Assembly: GCA_001464615.1 (NCBI GenBank)
Contig: LNFI01000021.1
Coordinates: 1-43,602 of the forward strand
Direction: 5' to 3'
Length of the DNA: 43,602 nucleotides
Origin: Sphingomonadales bacterium Ga0077557
Lineage (GTDB): Bacteria > Pseudomonadota > Alphaproteobacteria > Sphingomonadales > Sphingomonadaceae
Shown here: positions 25,624 through 32,261 of the stretch, piece after piece
How the letters are laid out: each line of letters begins with the position of its first letter
How positions within the stretch are numbered: position 1 is the first letter of the stretch
The notes under the pieces: model-generated
What the model was told of the DNA's origin: nothing
What the model saw: the letters and a program-made list of their open reading frames with translations, nothing else
Databases searched by the model: none
Position numbers and translations under genes: made by a program

Positions 25624-26892
25624 TCAATCCTCCACAATCAAGCTCGCATGCTTGGTTTCCGGCAGCATCAGGAACCCGATCGTCGCCATTCCGATGATCG
25701 CTGTGACGTACCAGTAAAACCCTGCCTCTAGATGCAGGTCCTTGAACTTCAGCGCGACATATTCCGCTGTGCCGCCAAAGATCGTGTTGCCCAGCGCATA
25801 GGGCAACGCCACACCAAGCGTGCGAATATGCGCCGGGAAGAGCTCGGCTTTGATCAGGCCGCTGATCGATGTGTAGGCCGATAGCAGCATCAGCGGGACG
25901 AGGATGATCGCGAACGCGCTGACCGCGTCGGTGGTTGCTGCAATCGCGGTGAACACCGGTACCGACACGGCCATCCCACCAAAGCCAAACAGCAACAACA
26001 TCGGCTTGCGCCCAAACCGGTCCGCGAGCAGGCCGAAGATCGGCTGCGACAGCATGAAGATGATCAGCGCCGCGGTCATGATCTCGGTCGCGGTTTGCTT
26101 GCCGAAGCCCGACGTGTTGACCAGGAACTTCTGCATGTACGTGGTGTACGCGTAAAAGGCGCACGATCCGCCGCCGCTGATCGCCGCGACGATCATGAAT
26201 TCGCGCGGGAAAGCGCGCCACAGGCTGAGCGCGGTCGATTTGGGGCGGTCCTTGGCGAGTGCCTCGAACTGCGCGGTTTCGGCGAGCCGCCGCCTGAGCA
26301 CATAGACCGCCAGCGCCAGCGCCGCGCCGATCACAAAGGCGATCCGCCAGCCCCAGGCGCCCATCGCCGCCTCATCCAAAAAGCCCTGTAGGACTAGCGT
26401 CACGCCCAGCGCCAGCAACTGCCCGCCGATCAGCGTGACATATTGAAAGCTCGACCAGAAGGCGCGCCGCTTCTTGCTCGCCATTTCGGAGAGATAGGTG
26501 GCACTCGCGCCATATTCGCCGCCGACTGACAGCCCCTGCAACATCCGCGCGATGACAAGGATGGCCGGGGCGATCACGCCGGCCTGGGCGTAAGTCGGCG
26601 CGATCGCGATCATCAGCGATCCGGCGCACATCAGCCCCACCGATAGCGCCAGCCCCGCCTTGCGGCCATGCCGGTCGCCATAGCTGCCCATGATCCAGGC
26701 GCCGATCGGCCGCATCAGGAAACCCACCGCAAAGATCGCGGCGGCGCTCAGCAGTTGCGCGGTCTGGTCAGATTTCGGGAAAAAGCTTGGCGCGAAATAA
26801 ATGGTCAGCACCGAATAGGCATACCAATCATACCATTCGACCAGGTTCCCCGCCGATCCGCCGAGGATCGCTTTCAGCCTTTTGCCGTCCAT
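25624..26892 (-). CDS. MHS-family MFS transporter (KgtP/ShiA-like proton symporter)
   Basis: 422 residues with about twelve helices. The metabolite:H+ symporter signature is clear: GGSAGNLVEWYDWYAYSVL at the N-terminus, RPIGAWIMGSYGDRHGRKAG in loop 2-3, and GLSVGGEYGASATYLSEMA in helix 5. Such proteins import dicarboxylates, shikimate, osmolytes or aromatic acids with protons; the substrate cannot be told here. ATG 26892 has a near-ideal GGAGG and removes an improbable 71-residue upstream extension. Followed by the coupled ATPase gene. Confidence 0.93.
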   Translation of the reverse strand: MDGKRLKAILGGSAGNLVEWYDWYAYSVLTIYFAPSFFPKSDQTAQLLSAAAIFAVGFLMRPIGAWIMGSYGDRHGRKAGLALSVGLMCAGSLMIAIAPTYAQAGVIAPAILVIARMLQGLSVGGEYGASATYLSEMASKKRRAFWSSFQYVTLIGGQLLALGVTLVLQGFLDEAAMGAWGWRIAFVIGAALALAVYVLRRRLAETAQFEALAKDRPKSTALSLWRAFPREFMIVAAISGGGSCAFYAYTTYMQKFLVNTSGFGKQTATEIMTAALIIFMLSQPIFGLLADRFGRKPMLLLFGFGGMAVSVPVFTAIAATTDAVSAFAIILVPLMLLSAYTSISGLIKAELFPAHIRTLGVALPYALGNTIFGGTAEYVALKFKDLHLEAGFYWYVTAIIGMATIGFLMLPETKHASLIVED

Positions 26893-27017
26893 AGTTCCTC
26901 CGCCGGGCCCCTGATTGCCCCTTGGTTGCCCAAGGACGGGACGAAGGGAAGCGGTTTCATGGTTGATGGGGCGGATCGGCGGTTGAGCCTTTGGGCGGCA
27001 TCGCGCATAGGGATAGG

Positions 27018-27605
27018 ATGCTGCGATCGCCCCTTTTTGTCGTGATGCTGGTGGCCGGCTGCGCCAGCGCCCCTGCGCCGCTCCCGGCCCGGCTTGCCCC
27101 GCCACCCGCGCTGCAAGTCACGCCGCCGGTGGTATCAACTGCCGTGCCGACCCCTGCACCAATGGTTGCCGCTACTCAGACGCCGGGCCCAGTGCCCCCC
27201 GCTTATGGCGGTGACTGGCGCGATTGGCCGGTGACGCCGGGTGACTGGGTGTATCGCCAGGATAGTCGCGGCAGCATCGCGCTGTTCGGCAGGCCGGGTG
27301 CCGATGCTGAACTGACCATCCGGTGTGATCGCGGCGCCGGGCAGATCTATGTGTCGCGGCGCGGTGCTGCACCCGGCAATGCGCCGCTGACCATCCGCAC
27401 CTCAAGCATGGCGCGCACCATTGCTACTCAGCCAACCGGCGCGAGCCCGGCGTATATGGCCTTTGCGCTGTTCCCGCGTGATCCGTTGCTTGATGCGATC
27501 GGGTTCAGCCGGGGGCGGTTCATCGTCGATCAGGCGACCTTGCCGGTGCTCGTCATTCCCGCCTGGCCGGAGATTTTGCGCGTCAGCGAAGATTGCCGTC
27601 CGTGA
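27018..27605 (+). CDS. Predicted lipoprotein, first of a tandem pair
   Basis: 195 residues, unrecognised. The signal MLRSPLFVVMLVAGC ends in a lipobox (VAGC), followed by a Pro/Ala-rich linker to about residue 70 and a compact domain beginning GDWRDWPVTPGDWVYRQD. Its layout parallels the next protein: a W-containing strand, SIALF versus AAVFV, then LTIRCDRGAGQIYVSR versus FALRCDSARHRLLFVR. The stop overlaps the next ATG by one base (TGATG). Confidence 0.8.
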   Translation: MLRSPLFVVMLVAGCASAPAPLPARLAPPPALQVTPPVVSTAVPTPAPMVAATQTPGPVPPAYGGDWRDWPVTPGDWVYRQDSRGSIALFGRPGADAELTIRCDRGAGQIYVSRRGAAPGNAPLTIRTSSMARTIATQPTGASPAYMAFALFPRDPLLDAIGFSRGRFIVDQATLPVLVIPAWPEILRVSEDCRP

Positions 27606-28183
27606 TGCGTAGGACGGTGGTGGTCCTGGCCTCGATTGGGCTGGCCGGTTGCGCTCCGTCTGCCGACACGCCTCCCACCAAGCCGGAAGATGCCTCGGTC
27701 GCGATCAGCGTGCCGGGGCCGGACCGCGTGATCGCGTCGGGGATATTGCCGACGCCCGAGCTGGACGGCGTGGCGATCACCGCTGGCCATTGGCGGCATG
27801 ATGTTGGCCCGGCCGGCGATGCCGCGGTGTTTGTTGATACTGCCGGCCAGACGCAATTTGCGCTGCGCTGCGATTCCGCTCGCCACCGGTTATTGTTCGT
27901 CCGCGCAGCGCCCGCTGCAGCGGGGGGCATGCTGAAGATCATCACCGGATCGGGCGCGGCCAGCTTTGTCGCGCGGCCGCGCGCCTTTGCGCCGGGCGTG
28001 ATGGCGGCGGTGCCGATCGACGATAGCTTCATTTCCACGGCGCTGGCGCGGGCAAAAGGGCGGATTGGCGTGATGCTGACGGGCAGTTCTGCACCCGGTG
28101 CAACGCTGGCGATGCCAGCAGATGGCGCGATTGCAGCGGTGATTGGGGACTGTGCGGGCCGGTCCCAAGCACAGTCCTCTTGA
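27605..28183 (+). CDS. Predicted lipoprotein, second of a tandem pair
   Basis: 192 residues, unrecognised. MRRTVVVLASIGLAGC is a lipoprotein signal with lipobox LAGC. The domain from VAITAGHWRHDVG to a C-terminal IGDC matches the plan of the preceding protein, including a Cys near the end (SEDC there) that could form a disulfide with the Cys in the RC-D pair. Both are probably small beta-rich periplasmic lipoproteins that arose by duplication. The start is fixed by the TGATG overlap. Confidence 0.8.
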   Translation: MRRTVVVLASIGLAGCAPSADTPPTKPEDASVAISVPGPDRVIASGILPTPELDGVAITAGHWRHDVGPAGDAAVFVDTAGQTQFALRCDSARHRLLFVRAAPAAAGGMLKIITGSGAASFVARPRAFAPGVMAAVPIDDSFISTALARAKGRIGVMLTGSSAPGATLAMPADGAIAAVIGDCAGRSQAQSS

Positions 28184-28205
28184 ATCGCCCAAAAAGAAAT
28201 AAATT

Positions 28206-28237
28206 ACAAGACTTGTTGTTATGAATCACATGATTCA
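28206..28237 (+). promoter_or_regulatory. Two palindromes in the promoter region of the structured small transcript
   Basis: ACAAG-A-CTTGT (28206-28216) and TGAATCA-CA-TGATTCA (28222-28237) are perfect inverted repeats in an AT-rich stretch between the lipoprotein stop and the strong Shine-Dalgarno at 28280. They are candidate regulator sites for the transcript that follows. No clean -35/-10 pair is visible. Confidence 0.45.
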
Positions 28238-28279
28238 AACAGGAGTCGTGCCCAGGCAGGGTACGCCGTTTTAACTAGC

Positions 28280-28294
28280 GAAAGGAGGTGATCC
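28280..28294 (+). promoter_or_regulatory. Extended, near-perfect Shine-Dalgarno sequence
   Basis: GAAAGGAGGTGATCC is complementary over 15 bases to the usual bacterial 16S rRNA 3' end (GGATCACCTCCTTTC). The core GGAGG lies seven bases before the ATG at 28296. Normal Shine-Dalgarno matches in this window are 4-6 bases, so this one stands out strongly. Confidence 0.85.
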
Positions 28295-28295
28295 G

Positions 28296-28352
28296 ATGTC
28301 TCATGGTTCAGCAAAGGGGTCGGTTCAGTTCGTTCGGGGGATGCGGCGCTAA
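28296..28352 (+). CDS. Eighteen-codon ORF behind the extended Shine-Dalgarno
   Basis: Encodes MSHGSAKGSVQFVRGMRR and stops with TAA. The peptide is basic, with a G-S-A-K-G-S-V-Q-F core and an Arg-rich end, and has no membrane segment. It is supported as translated mainly by the exceptional Shine-Dalgarno sequence. It could be a functional small protein, or a leader whose translation sets the folding of the RNA arms that begin directly after the stop codon. No family recognised. Confidence 0.6.
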   Translation: MSHGSAKGSVQFVRGMRR

Positions 28353-28462
28353 TCCGCCGGGCCTGACGGGGGGCATTCTCCCCCAGTCAACGTTAAGGCC
28401 CATAGGATTGGCGGCTCGCATGGTCTCCCGGGCTGGAGCTTCCGGCCGCTGACCATGTCAGG

Positions 28463-28510
28463 AGGTTGCCGGGGCGGTGCGTGGCACCCCCCGGCAGCCT
28501 CTTTTCATTT
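28463..28510 (+). terminator. Strong rho-independent terminator of the small transcript
   Basis: A 16-bp stem pairs AGGTTGCCGGGG (28463-28474) plus GGTG (28476-28479) with CACC (28485-28488) plus CCCCGGCAGCCT (28489-28500), with one bulged C and a five-base loop. CTTTTCATTT follows. A textbook intrinsic terminator on the plus strand. Confidence 0.88.
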
Positions 28511-28579
28511 GTAGGGCGTTGACCTGCTAGAGGGTCGCTTGTTCGGGGCGGGGTAACAGGCGGCCTTTTTCATGGCCCA

Positions 28580-28610
28580 GAAAAACCAAAGGCAGCCCGT
28601 TAGGGCTGCC
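28580..28610 (-). terminator. Rho-independent terminator of the PemK/winged-helix operon
   Basis: GGCAGCCC (28591-28598) and GGGCTGCC (28603-28610) form an 8-bp stem with a 4-base loop. On the minus strand it is followed by TTTGGTTTTTC. It ends the transcript running from 29644 and lies about 95 bases beyond the PemK stop. Confidence 0.82.
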
Positions 28611-28620
28611 TTGGCATTTA

Positions 28621-28669
28621 GTTCCCTTGCGGGAAACGGACACTCACGGGGAGGCCGCCTGTGCCTCCC
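28621..28669 (-). repeat. Two hairpins in the 3' untranslated region of the PemK operon
   Basis: GGGAGGC (28649-28655) pairs with GCCTCCC (28663-28669). GTTCCC (28621-28626) pairs with GGGAAC (28631-28637, one bulged A), leaving a GCAA tetraloop of the GNRA type on the minus strand. With the terminator at 28580-28610 they make three successive hairpins after the toxin gene. Confidence 0.6.
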
Positions 28670-28705
28670 ATATAGGGCCAATGGTCCTACTATGCAATTA
28701 AGATT

Positions 28706-29131
28706 CTAGGGGGCGGGAGGCGCGGACGGCTTGGGGAGCCATTCGAGTGCTAAGCGTAGCATAGCGTCAAACTCAGGCACAGGCAGGCGCGCTATGCCGC
28801 CCTTGTCGGGCAGCAGTCTGCTAACGGCAACAGTGCCCATCTTGTCGCAGATCGCCCACGCCGCGCGCCCGTCGATCGTCGTTTGCAGCGGGAATGCCCA
28901 TTGATTGCCCGCTTGCGTCTGCGTCGAGCAGGGAATGACAGTGACCGCGCCATAGAGCGTGTTTCGGTAAGAAAGCACGATGACGGGGCGGCGCTTCCAA
29001 AATTCAGGCAACTGCGCATCCTGCGGAAAATCGCACCAGAAAAGCTGGCGGATTTTGGGTGCGGCAATCAGGCGCGGCGCGACTTTTGGCGGGGCCGCTT
29101 GTTCATGGGCAGGCATAAGTAATTCGATCAT
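28706..29131 (-). CDS. PemK/MazF-family toxin-like protein
   Basis: About 141 residues. The PemK/MazF fold is recognisable: IRQLFWCDFPQDAQLPEFWK, then RRPVIVLSYRN, then VTVIPCSTQTQ and a later WAICDKMGTVAVSRLLPDKG. MazF relatives cut RNA and are held by an antitoxin. The N-terminal 25 residues (Pro/Ala-rich) precede the domain. The ATG at 29131 is chosen, as the longer reading starts with TTG. No MazE-like gene is next to it; the upstream gene is a winged-helix protein 30 bases away on the same strand. Confidence 0.85.
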   Translation of the reverse strand: MIELLMPAHEQAAPPKVAPRLIAAPKIRQLFWCDFPQDAQLPEFWKRRPVIVLSYRNTLYGAVTVIPCSTQTQAGNQWAFPLQTTIDGRAAWAICDKMGTVAVSRLLPDKGGIARLPVPEFDAMLRLALEWLPKPSAPPAP

Positions 29132-29161
29132 CAACAGAGGGGGCGCGCGGCGAGCCGCGCG

Positions 29162-29644
29162 TCATTCTTCGCTTGCCACCACGCGGAGCTTGGGCGCGCC
29201 ACGGCGATTCTGACGCCGCTTCGCGATCTCGGCCTTGTCCTTCATCTCGGCCAGCTTTTCATCGGCGAAGGGCTTGGCGGCCTTAATCAGGCCGTCGAGA
29301 TGATAGATGTTGGTTTTGCTGCCTGCATCGGTGCGGCGTTCTTCGCGGCGCAAATAGCCCGCAGCTTCCAGCCCTGCGACGTGCTTTTGAATCGTGCGCG
29401 GGTGCACGTCCATTGCCTTCGCCATTGTCCCCTTGGAGGGGAAGGGCCTGCCTTCTGCCGTCCACCATTTGCTCGCCAGATAGAGCACAATGTTGAGATC
29501 GAGCGGCGTCAGGCCGAGCTGCTTTTGGTTTTCGATGATAACCGACGGCAGTGCAGTCCAGCCAGCATCCATGAGCGGCTTGGACCACTTTTTCTCATTG
29601 GTCCGTAGATCGGTGTTCGTGTCCGTTTGTGTTTTCGCTGCCAT
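29162..29644 (-). CDS. Winged-helix (HTH_36-like) DNA-binding protein
   Basis: 160 residues. A winged-helix domain spans about residues 45-105: LTPLDLNIVLYLASKWWTAE, FPSKGTMAKAMDVHPRTIQK, HVAGLEAAGYLRREERR. This HTH_36-type domain is common in phage and plasmid replication or regulatory proteins. The C-terminal tail is Lys/Arg-rich (KRRQNRRGAPK). AAAGGA precedes the ATG. Likely co-transcribed with the PemK-like gene, so it may serve as its regulator or unconventional antitoxin. Confidence 0.82.
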   Translation of the reverse strand: MAAKTQTDTNTDLRTNEKKWSKPLMDAGWTALPSVIIENQKQLGLTPLDLNIVLYLASKWWTAEGRPFPSKGTMAKAMDVHPRTIQKHVAGLEAAGYLRREERRTDAGSKTNIYHLDGLIKAAKPFADEKLAEMKDKAEIAKRRQNRRGAPKLRVVASEE

Positions 29645-30134
29645 CGGGGTATTCCTTTCGTAACCGCGATATGAGGCTGTTAGTCGGGCGTTTCAAGTTG
29701 CAGGGGGAGAACGTAGCGGCGCGGGGGGAGGCCCAAAGGACCGCCCACTCCCTAGCCCCTATGCCCTAGGAGGCGGGAGCCACCAGCGCCCTGCAGAGTA
29801 GTACGCATTGTCAATCAGGGCACATTGGGCACATATTCCGCGTCGGATAGCCCAGTAACCATAGGGCGGGTGCCCCCCGGACCTCCCCCTTACCTTTGGA
29901 AATTCCAGAGCGGGCGCAGTGCGGTGCGGGAAGGCGGGCTTCGGCGCGATGTGCCTAAGTCGCAATGGCGTGTCGAAGGGCAGTATTGGAGGCACCTACC
30001 CTTCGATACGCGTCTTCGACTTCGCTCAGCCGCTACTCAGGGCAAACGGATTATCTGCATCAGCGGCCCTCGCACGAGCACTTGCGCCGCGCCCCCTGCC
30101 CGTTACGCTTGCGTCAACGTCTTTGGGGAAATTC
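29645..30134. other. Intergenic region between the PemK operon and the amidase gene
   Basis: About 490 bases without a supported gene. The left end should contain the promoter of the winged-helix gene. The right part (29969-30052) holds a palindromic repeat of the family at 1-115: GTCGAAGGG (29972-29980) opposes CCCTTCGAT (about 29999-30007), followed by TTCGACTTCGCTCAG and CTCAGGGCAAACGG. The in-frame extension upstream of the amidase ATG crosses this repeat and is not coding. Confidence 0.55.
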
Positions 30135-31724
30135 ATGCGCCACCATTTTCTGCCGATCGCTGCCGTCGTCGTCGTTGCCGTCACCACTCCCGCCACCGCG
30201 CAGACCGCCCCCAAAATCGAGGAAGCCTCCATCGCCGATCTACGCGCGATGATGGCGGATGGCACGGCGTCGAGCGAGGCGATTACCCAGGCCTATCTGG
30301 CGCGGATCGCGGCGATGGACCGGACCGGGCCAACGCTCCGATCGGTCATTGCGACCAATCCGGACGCGCTGGCGCAGGCCAAGGCGGCGGACGCGCGGCG
30401 CAAGGCGGGCAAATCGCTCGGGCCCCTCGATGGGGTGCCGGTGCTGGTGAAGGACAATATCGAAACCAAGGATCCGATCGCGACGACGGCGGGCAGCCTC
30501 GCGCTCAAGGACAATGTCACCTTGCGCGACGCGCCGATGGTGGCGGTGCTGCGCGCGGGTGGCGCGGTGATCCTGGGCAAGACCAATCTCAGCGAATGGG
30601 CCAATATCCGATCGAACAATTCAGTCAGCGGCTGGAGTGCGGTCGGCGGGCAAGTGCGCAATCCCTATGCGTTTGACCGCACCCCCTGTGGGTCGTCGAG
30701 CGGTACCGGTGCCGCGATCGCCGCCAGCTTTGCTGCGGTTGGTATCGGCACGGAAACCGATGGGTCGGTGGTCTGCCCGTCGTCGATCAATGGGCTGGTC
30801 GGGCTGAAGCCGACGATCGGGATGGTCAGTCGCACGCATGTCGTGCCGATCAGCCATAGCCAGGATACGCCGGGGCCAATGGCGCGCAGCGTCACCGATG
30901 CCGCGATCCTGTTTTCGCAGATGATTGCCAGCGACCCCGCCGATCCGGCAACGCGCGATGCCGATCTGTTCAAGCGCGATTACGCCGCAGATCTGCCCCG
31001 CGCGACGTTAAATGGGGTGCGCGTGGCGGTCTATCGGCCCGCGATGAATGCCGATCTTACCAAGGCGTTCGACGCCGCGCTGGCGGTGCTGAAGGCGCAG
31101 GGCGCGGTGCTGGTCGATGTGGAAAAGCCCAAGCTTGAGGGGATTGGCGCTGCTGAATTCGCGGTGTTGTTGACCGAGCTGAAGCCCGATCTGAACAGCT
31201 ATCTGGCGACCACTCCGCCAGCCGTGAAGACGCGGACGCTGGCTGATGTGATTGCGTTCAATGAAGCCAATGCGGCGACGGAAATGCCCTATTTCGGGCA
31301 GGAAACATTCCTGGCGGCGGAAAAGACCAATGGCCTGACCGATCCCGAATATCTCGGCGCGCGCGCAAAATCGCTGCGGCTGGCGGGCAAGGAAGGCATT
31401 GACGCGATGCTCGCCAAGGCAGGCGCGCAGATCCTAGTGGAACCGAGCTATGGCCCCGGCTGGCTGATCGATCACGTCTATGGCGATCAATATAATGGCC
31501 CGTCGTCGAGCGAGCTGCCCGCCGTGTCGGGCTATCCCAATCTGACTGTGCCGATGGGGCTAGTGCGCGGATTACCGGTCGGCTTGTCGTTCATCGGCCG
31601 CGCGCATAGCGAAACGACCTTGCTGGGTGCCGGCTATATTTATGAACAGGCGAGCAAAGCGCGGGTTGCGCCGCGCTATCTGCCAAGCGCTGATGTCGGG
31701 CCGGGGATGGACGGGACGCGCTAA
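30135..31724 (+). CDS. Exported amidase-signature-family amidase
   Basis: 529 residues. A signal peptide (MRHHFLPIAAVVVVAVTTPA, cleavage after TAQ) sends it to the periplasm. The amidase-signature Ser-cisSer-Lys triad is visible: Lys in GVPVLVKDNIETKD, the Gly/Ser-rich loop TPCGSSSGTGAAIAASF, and IGTETDGSVVCPSSINGLVG. It hydrolyses amide bonds of an unknown substrate. ATG 30135 is chosen because the signal peptide starts there. Its stop overlaps that of the convergent DUF2721 gene by four bases. Confidence 0.93.
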   Translation: MRHHFLPIAAVVVVAVTTPATAQTAPKIEEASIADLRAMMADGTASSEAITQAYLARIAAMDRTGPTLRSVIATNPDALAQAKAADARRKAGKSLGPLDGVPVLVKDNIETKDPIATTAGSLALKDNVTLRDAPMVAVLRAGGAVILGKTNLSEWANIRSNNSVSGWSAVGGQVRNPYAFDRTPCGSSSGTGAAIAASFAAVGIGTETDGSVVCPSSINGLVGLKPTIGMVSRTHVVPISHSQDTPGPMARSVTDAAILFSQMIASDPADPATRDADLFKRDYAADLPRATLNGVRVAVYRPAMNADLTKAFDAALAVLKAQGAVLVDVEKPKLEGIGAAEFAVLLTELKPDLNSYLATTPPAVKTRTLADVIAFNEANAATEMPYFGQETFLAAEKTNGLTDPEYLGARAKSLRLAGKEGIDAMLAKAGAQILVEPSYGPGWLIDHVYGDQYNGPSSSELPAVSGYPNLTVPMGLVRGLPVGLSFIGRAHSETTLLGAGYIYEQASKARVAPRYLPSADVGPGMDGTR

Positions 31725-32182
31725 CCGCGTTCGCGTTCCAGCAACTCGGCGCGGATATGCGTTGCACGCAGGGACATCCTGACCTCGATCATGAACATGA
31801 CGAGGCCGGCGACGAGCAACACCATTGCCAGAATGAAAATCAGCGCGACGATTGTGCCGATGTGCAGATTGGCGAGCTCGGCGACGAAGAGCAGCGCGAC
31901 GACGGTGCAGATCGCCACGGCGCTGGTCACGCACAGGAACAGTGCTGCGTTGATCACTGACATGCGCCGATCAAGCAGCCGCAATTCCCAGACATGCCGA
32001 TCATGTTCTGGGCCGCTGCTGCGCGGATGAAGCCGTTCGAGCGCGCGGGCGCGATCGACGACGCGCGCCAGTCGTCCAGCAATGACGTTCAGCACTGCGC
32101 CAATCCCCGCGAGCAGGAAAACCGGGGCCAAGGAAAGCTGGATCGTCTGCGCGATCGTGGTGACGGCTGGGGAGAATTGCAT
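31721..32182 (-). CDS. DUF2721 membrane protein
   Basis: About 153 residues with three predicted helices: TIQLSLAPVFLLAGIGAVLNV, AALFLCVTSAVAICTVVALL and IVALIFILAMVLLVAGLVMF. The conserved DUF2721 features are the N-terminal helix ending in IAGRLARVVDRARAL and the R-R-x-S/x-I-x-x-A segment (LLDRRMSVINAALF). Function unknown. The Met at 32182 is preferred since upstream residues are not hydrophobic or conserved. Divergent from the GNAT gene. Confidence 0.85.
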   Translation of the reverse strand: MQFSPAVTTIAQTIQLSLAPVFLLAGIGAVLNVIAGRLARVVDRARALERLHPRSSGPEHDRHVWELRLLDRRMSVINAALFLCVTSAVAICTVVALLFVAELANLHIGTIVALIFILAMVLLVAGLVMFMIEVRMSLRATHIRAELLERERG

Positions 32183-32261
32183 AGGAAAATACTCATAACG
32201 GATCGCGGTGGTCTGGCCACTACCAACCATATCGTAACGATTATTGCGGTATTTTTGCTGC

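Larger units (their letters stand above)
28240..28510 (+). ncRNA. Structured small RNA / small mRNA with terminator (start approximate)
   Basis: After the 18-codon ORF the sequence folds into two arms. Arm one has nested stems CCGCC/GGCGG (28354-28358 with 28410-28414), GGGCCT/AGGCCC (28359-28364 with 28396-28401) and GAC-GGGGG/CCCCC-A-GTC (28365-28372 with 28380-28388). Arm two has CATGGTC/GACCATG (28419-28425 with 28451-28457) enclosing GGCTGGA/TCCGGCC (28431-28437 with 28441-28447). A strong terminator closes it. No further gene follows on this strand before the terminator, so the RNA itself or the tiny peptide is the product. I do not recognise it as 6S, tmRNA, SRP RNA or RNase P RNA. Confidence 0.6.

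Noticed and set aside
28513..28577. Possible tRNA or second small RNA after the plus-strand terminator
   Set aside because: No cloverleaf or T-loop sequence could be formed; only weak stems are present.
29759..29995. 78-codon minus-strand ORF before the amidase
   Set aside because: It runs into the palindromic repeat region, lacks a Shine-Dalgarno and has no family features.
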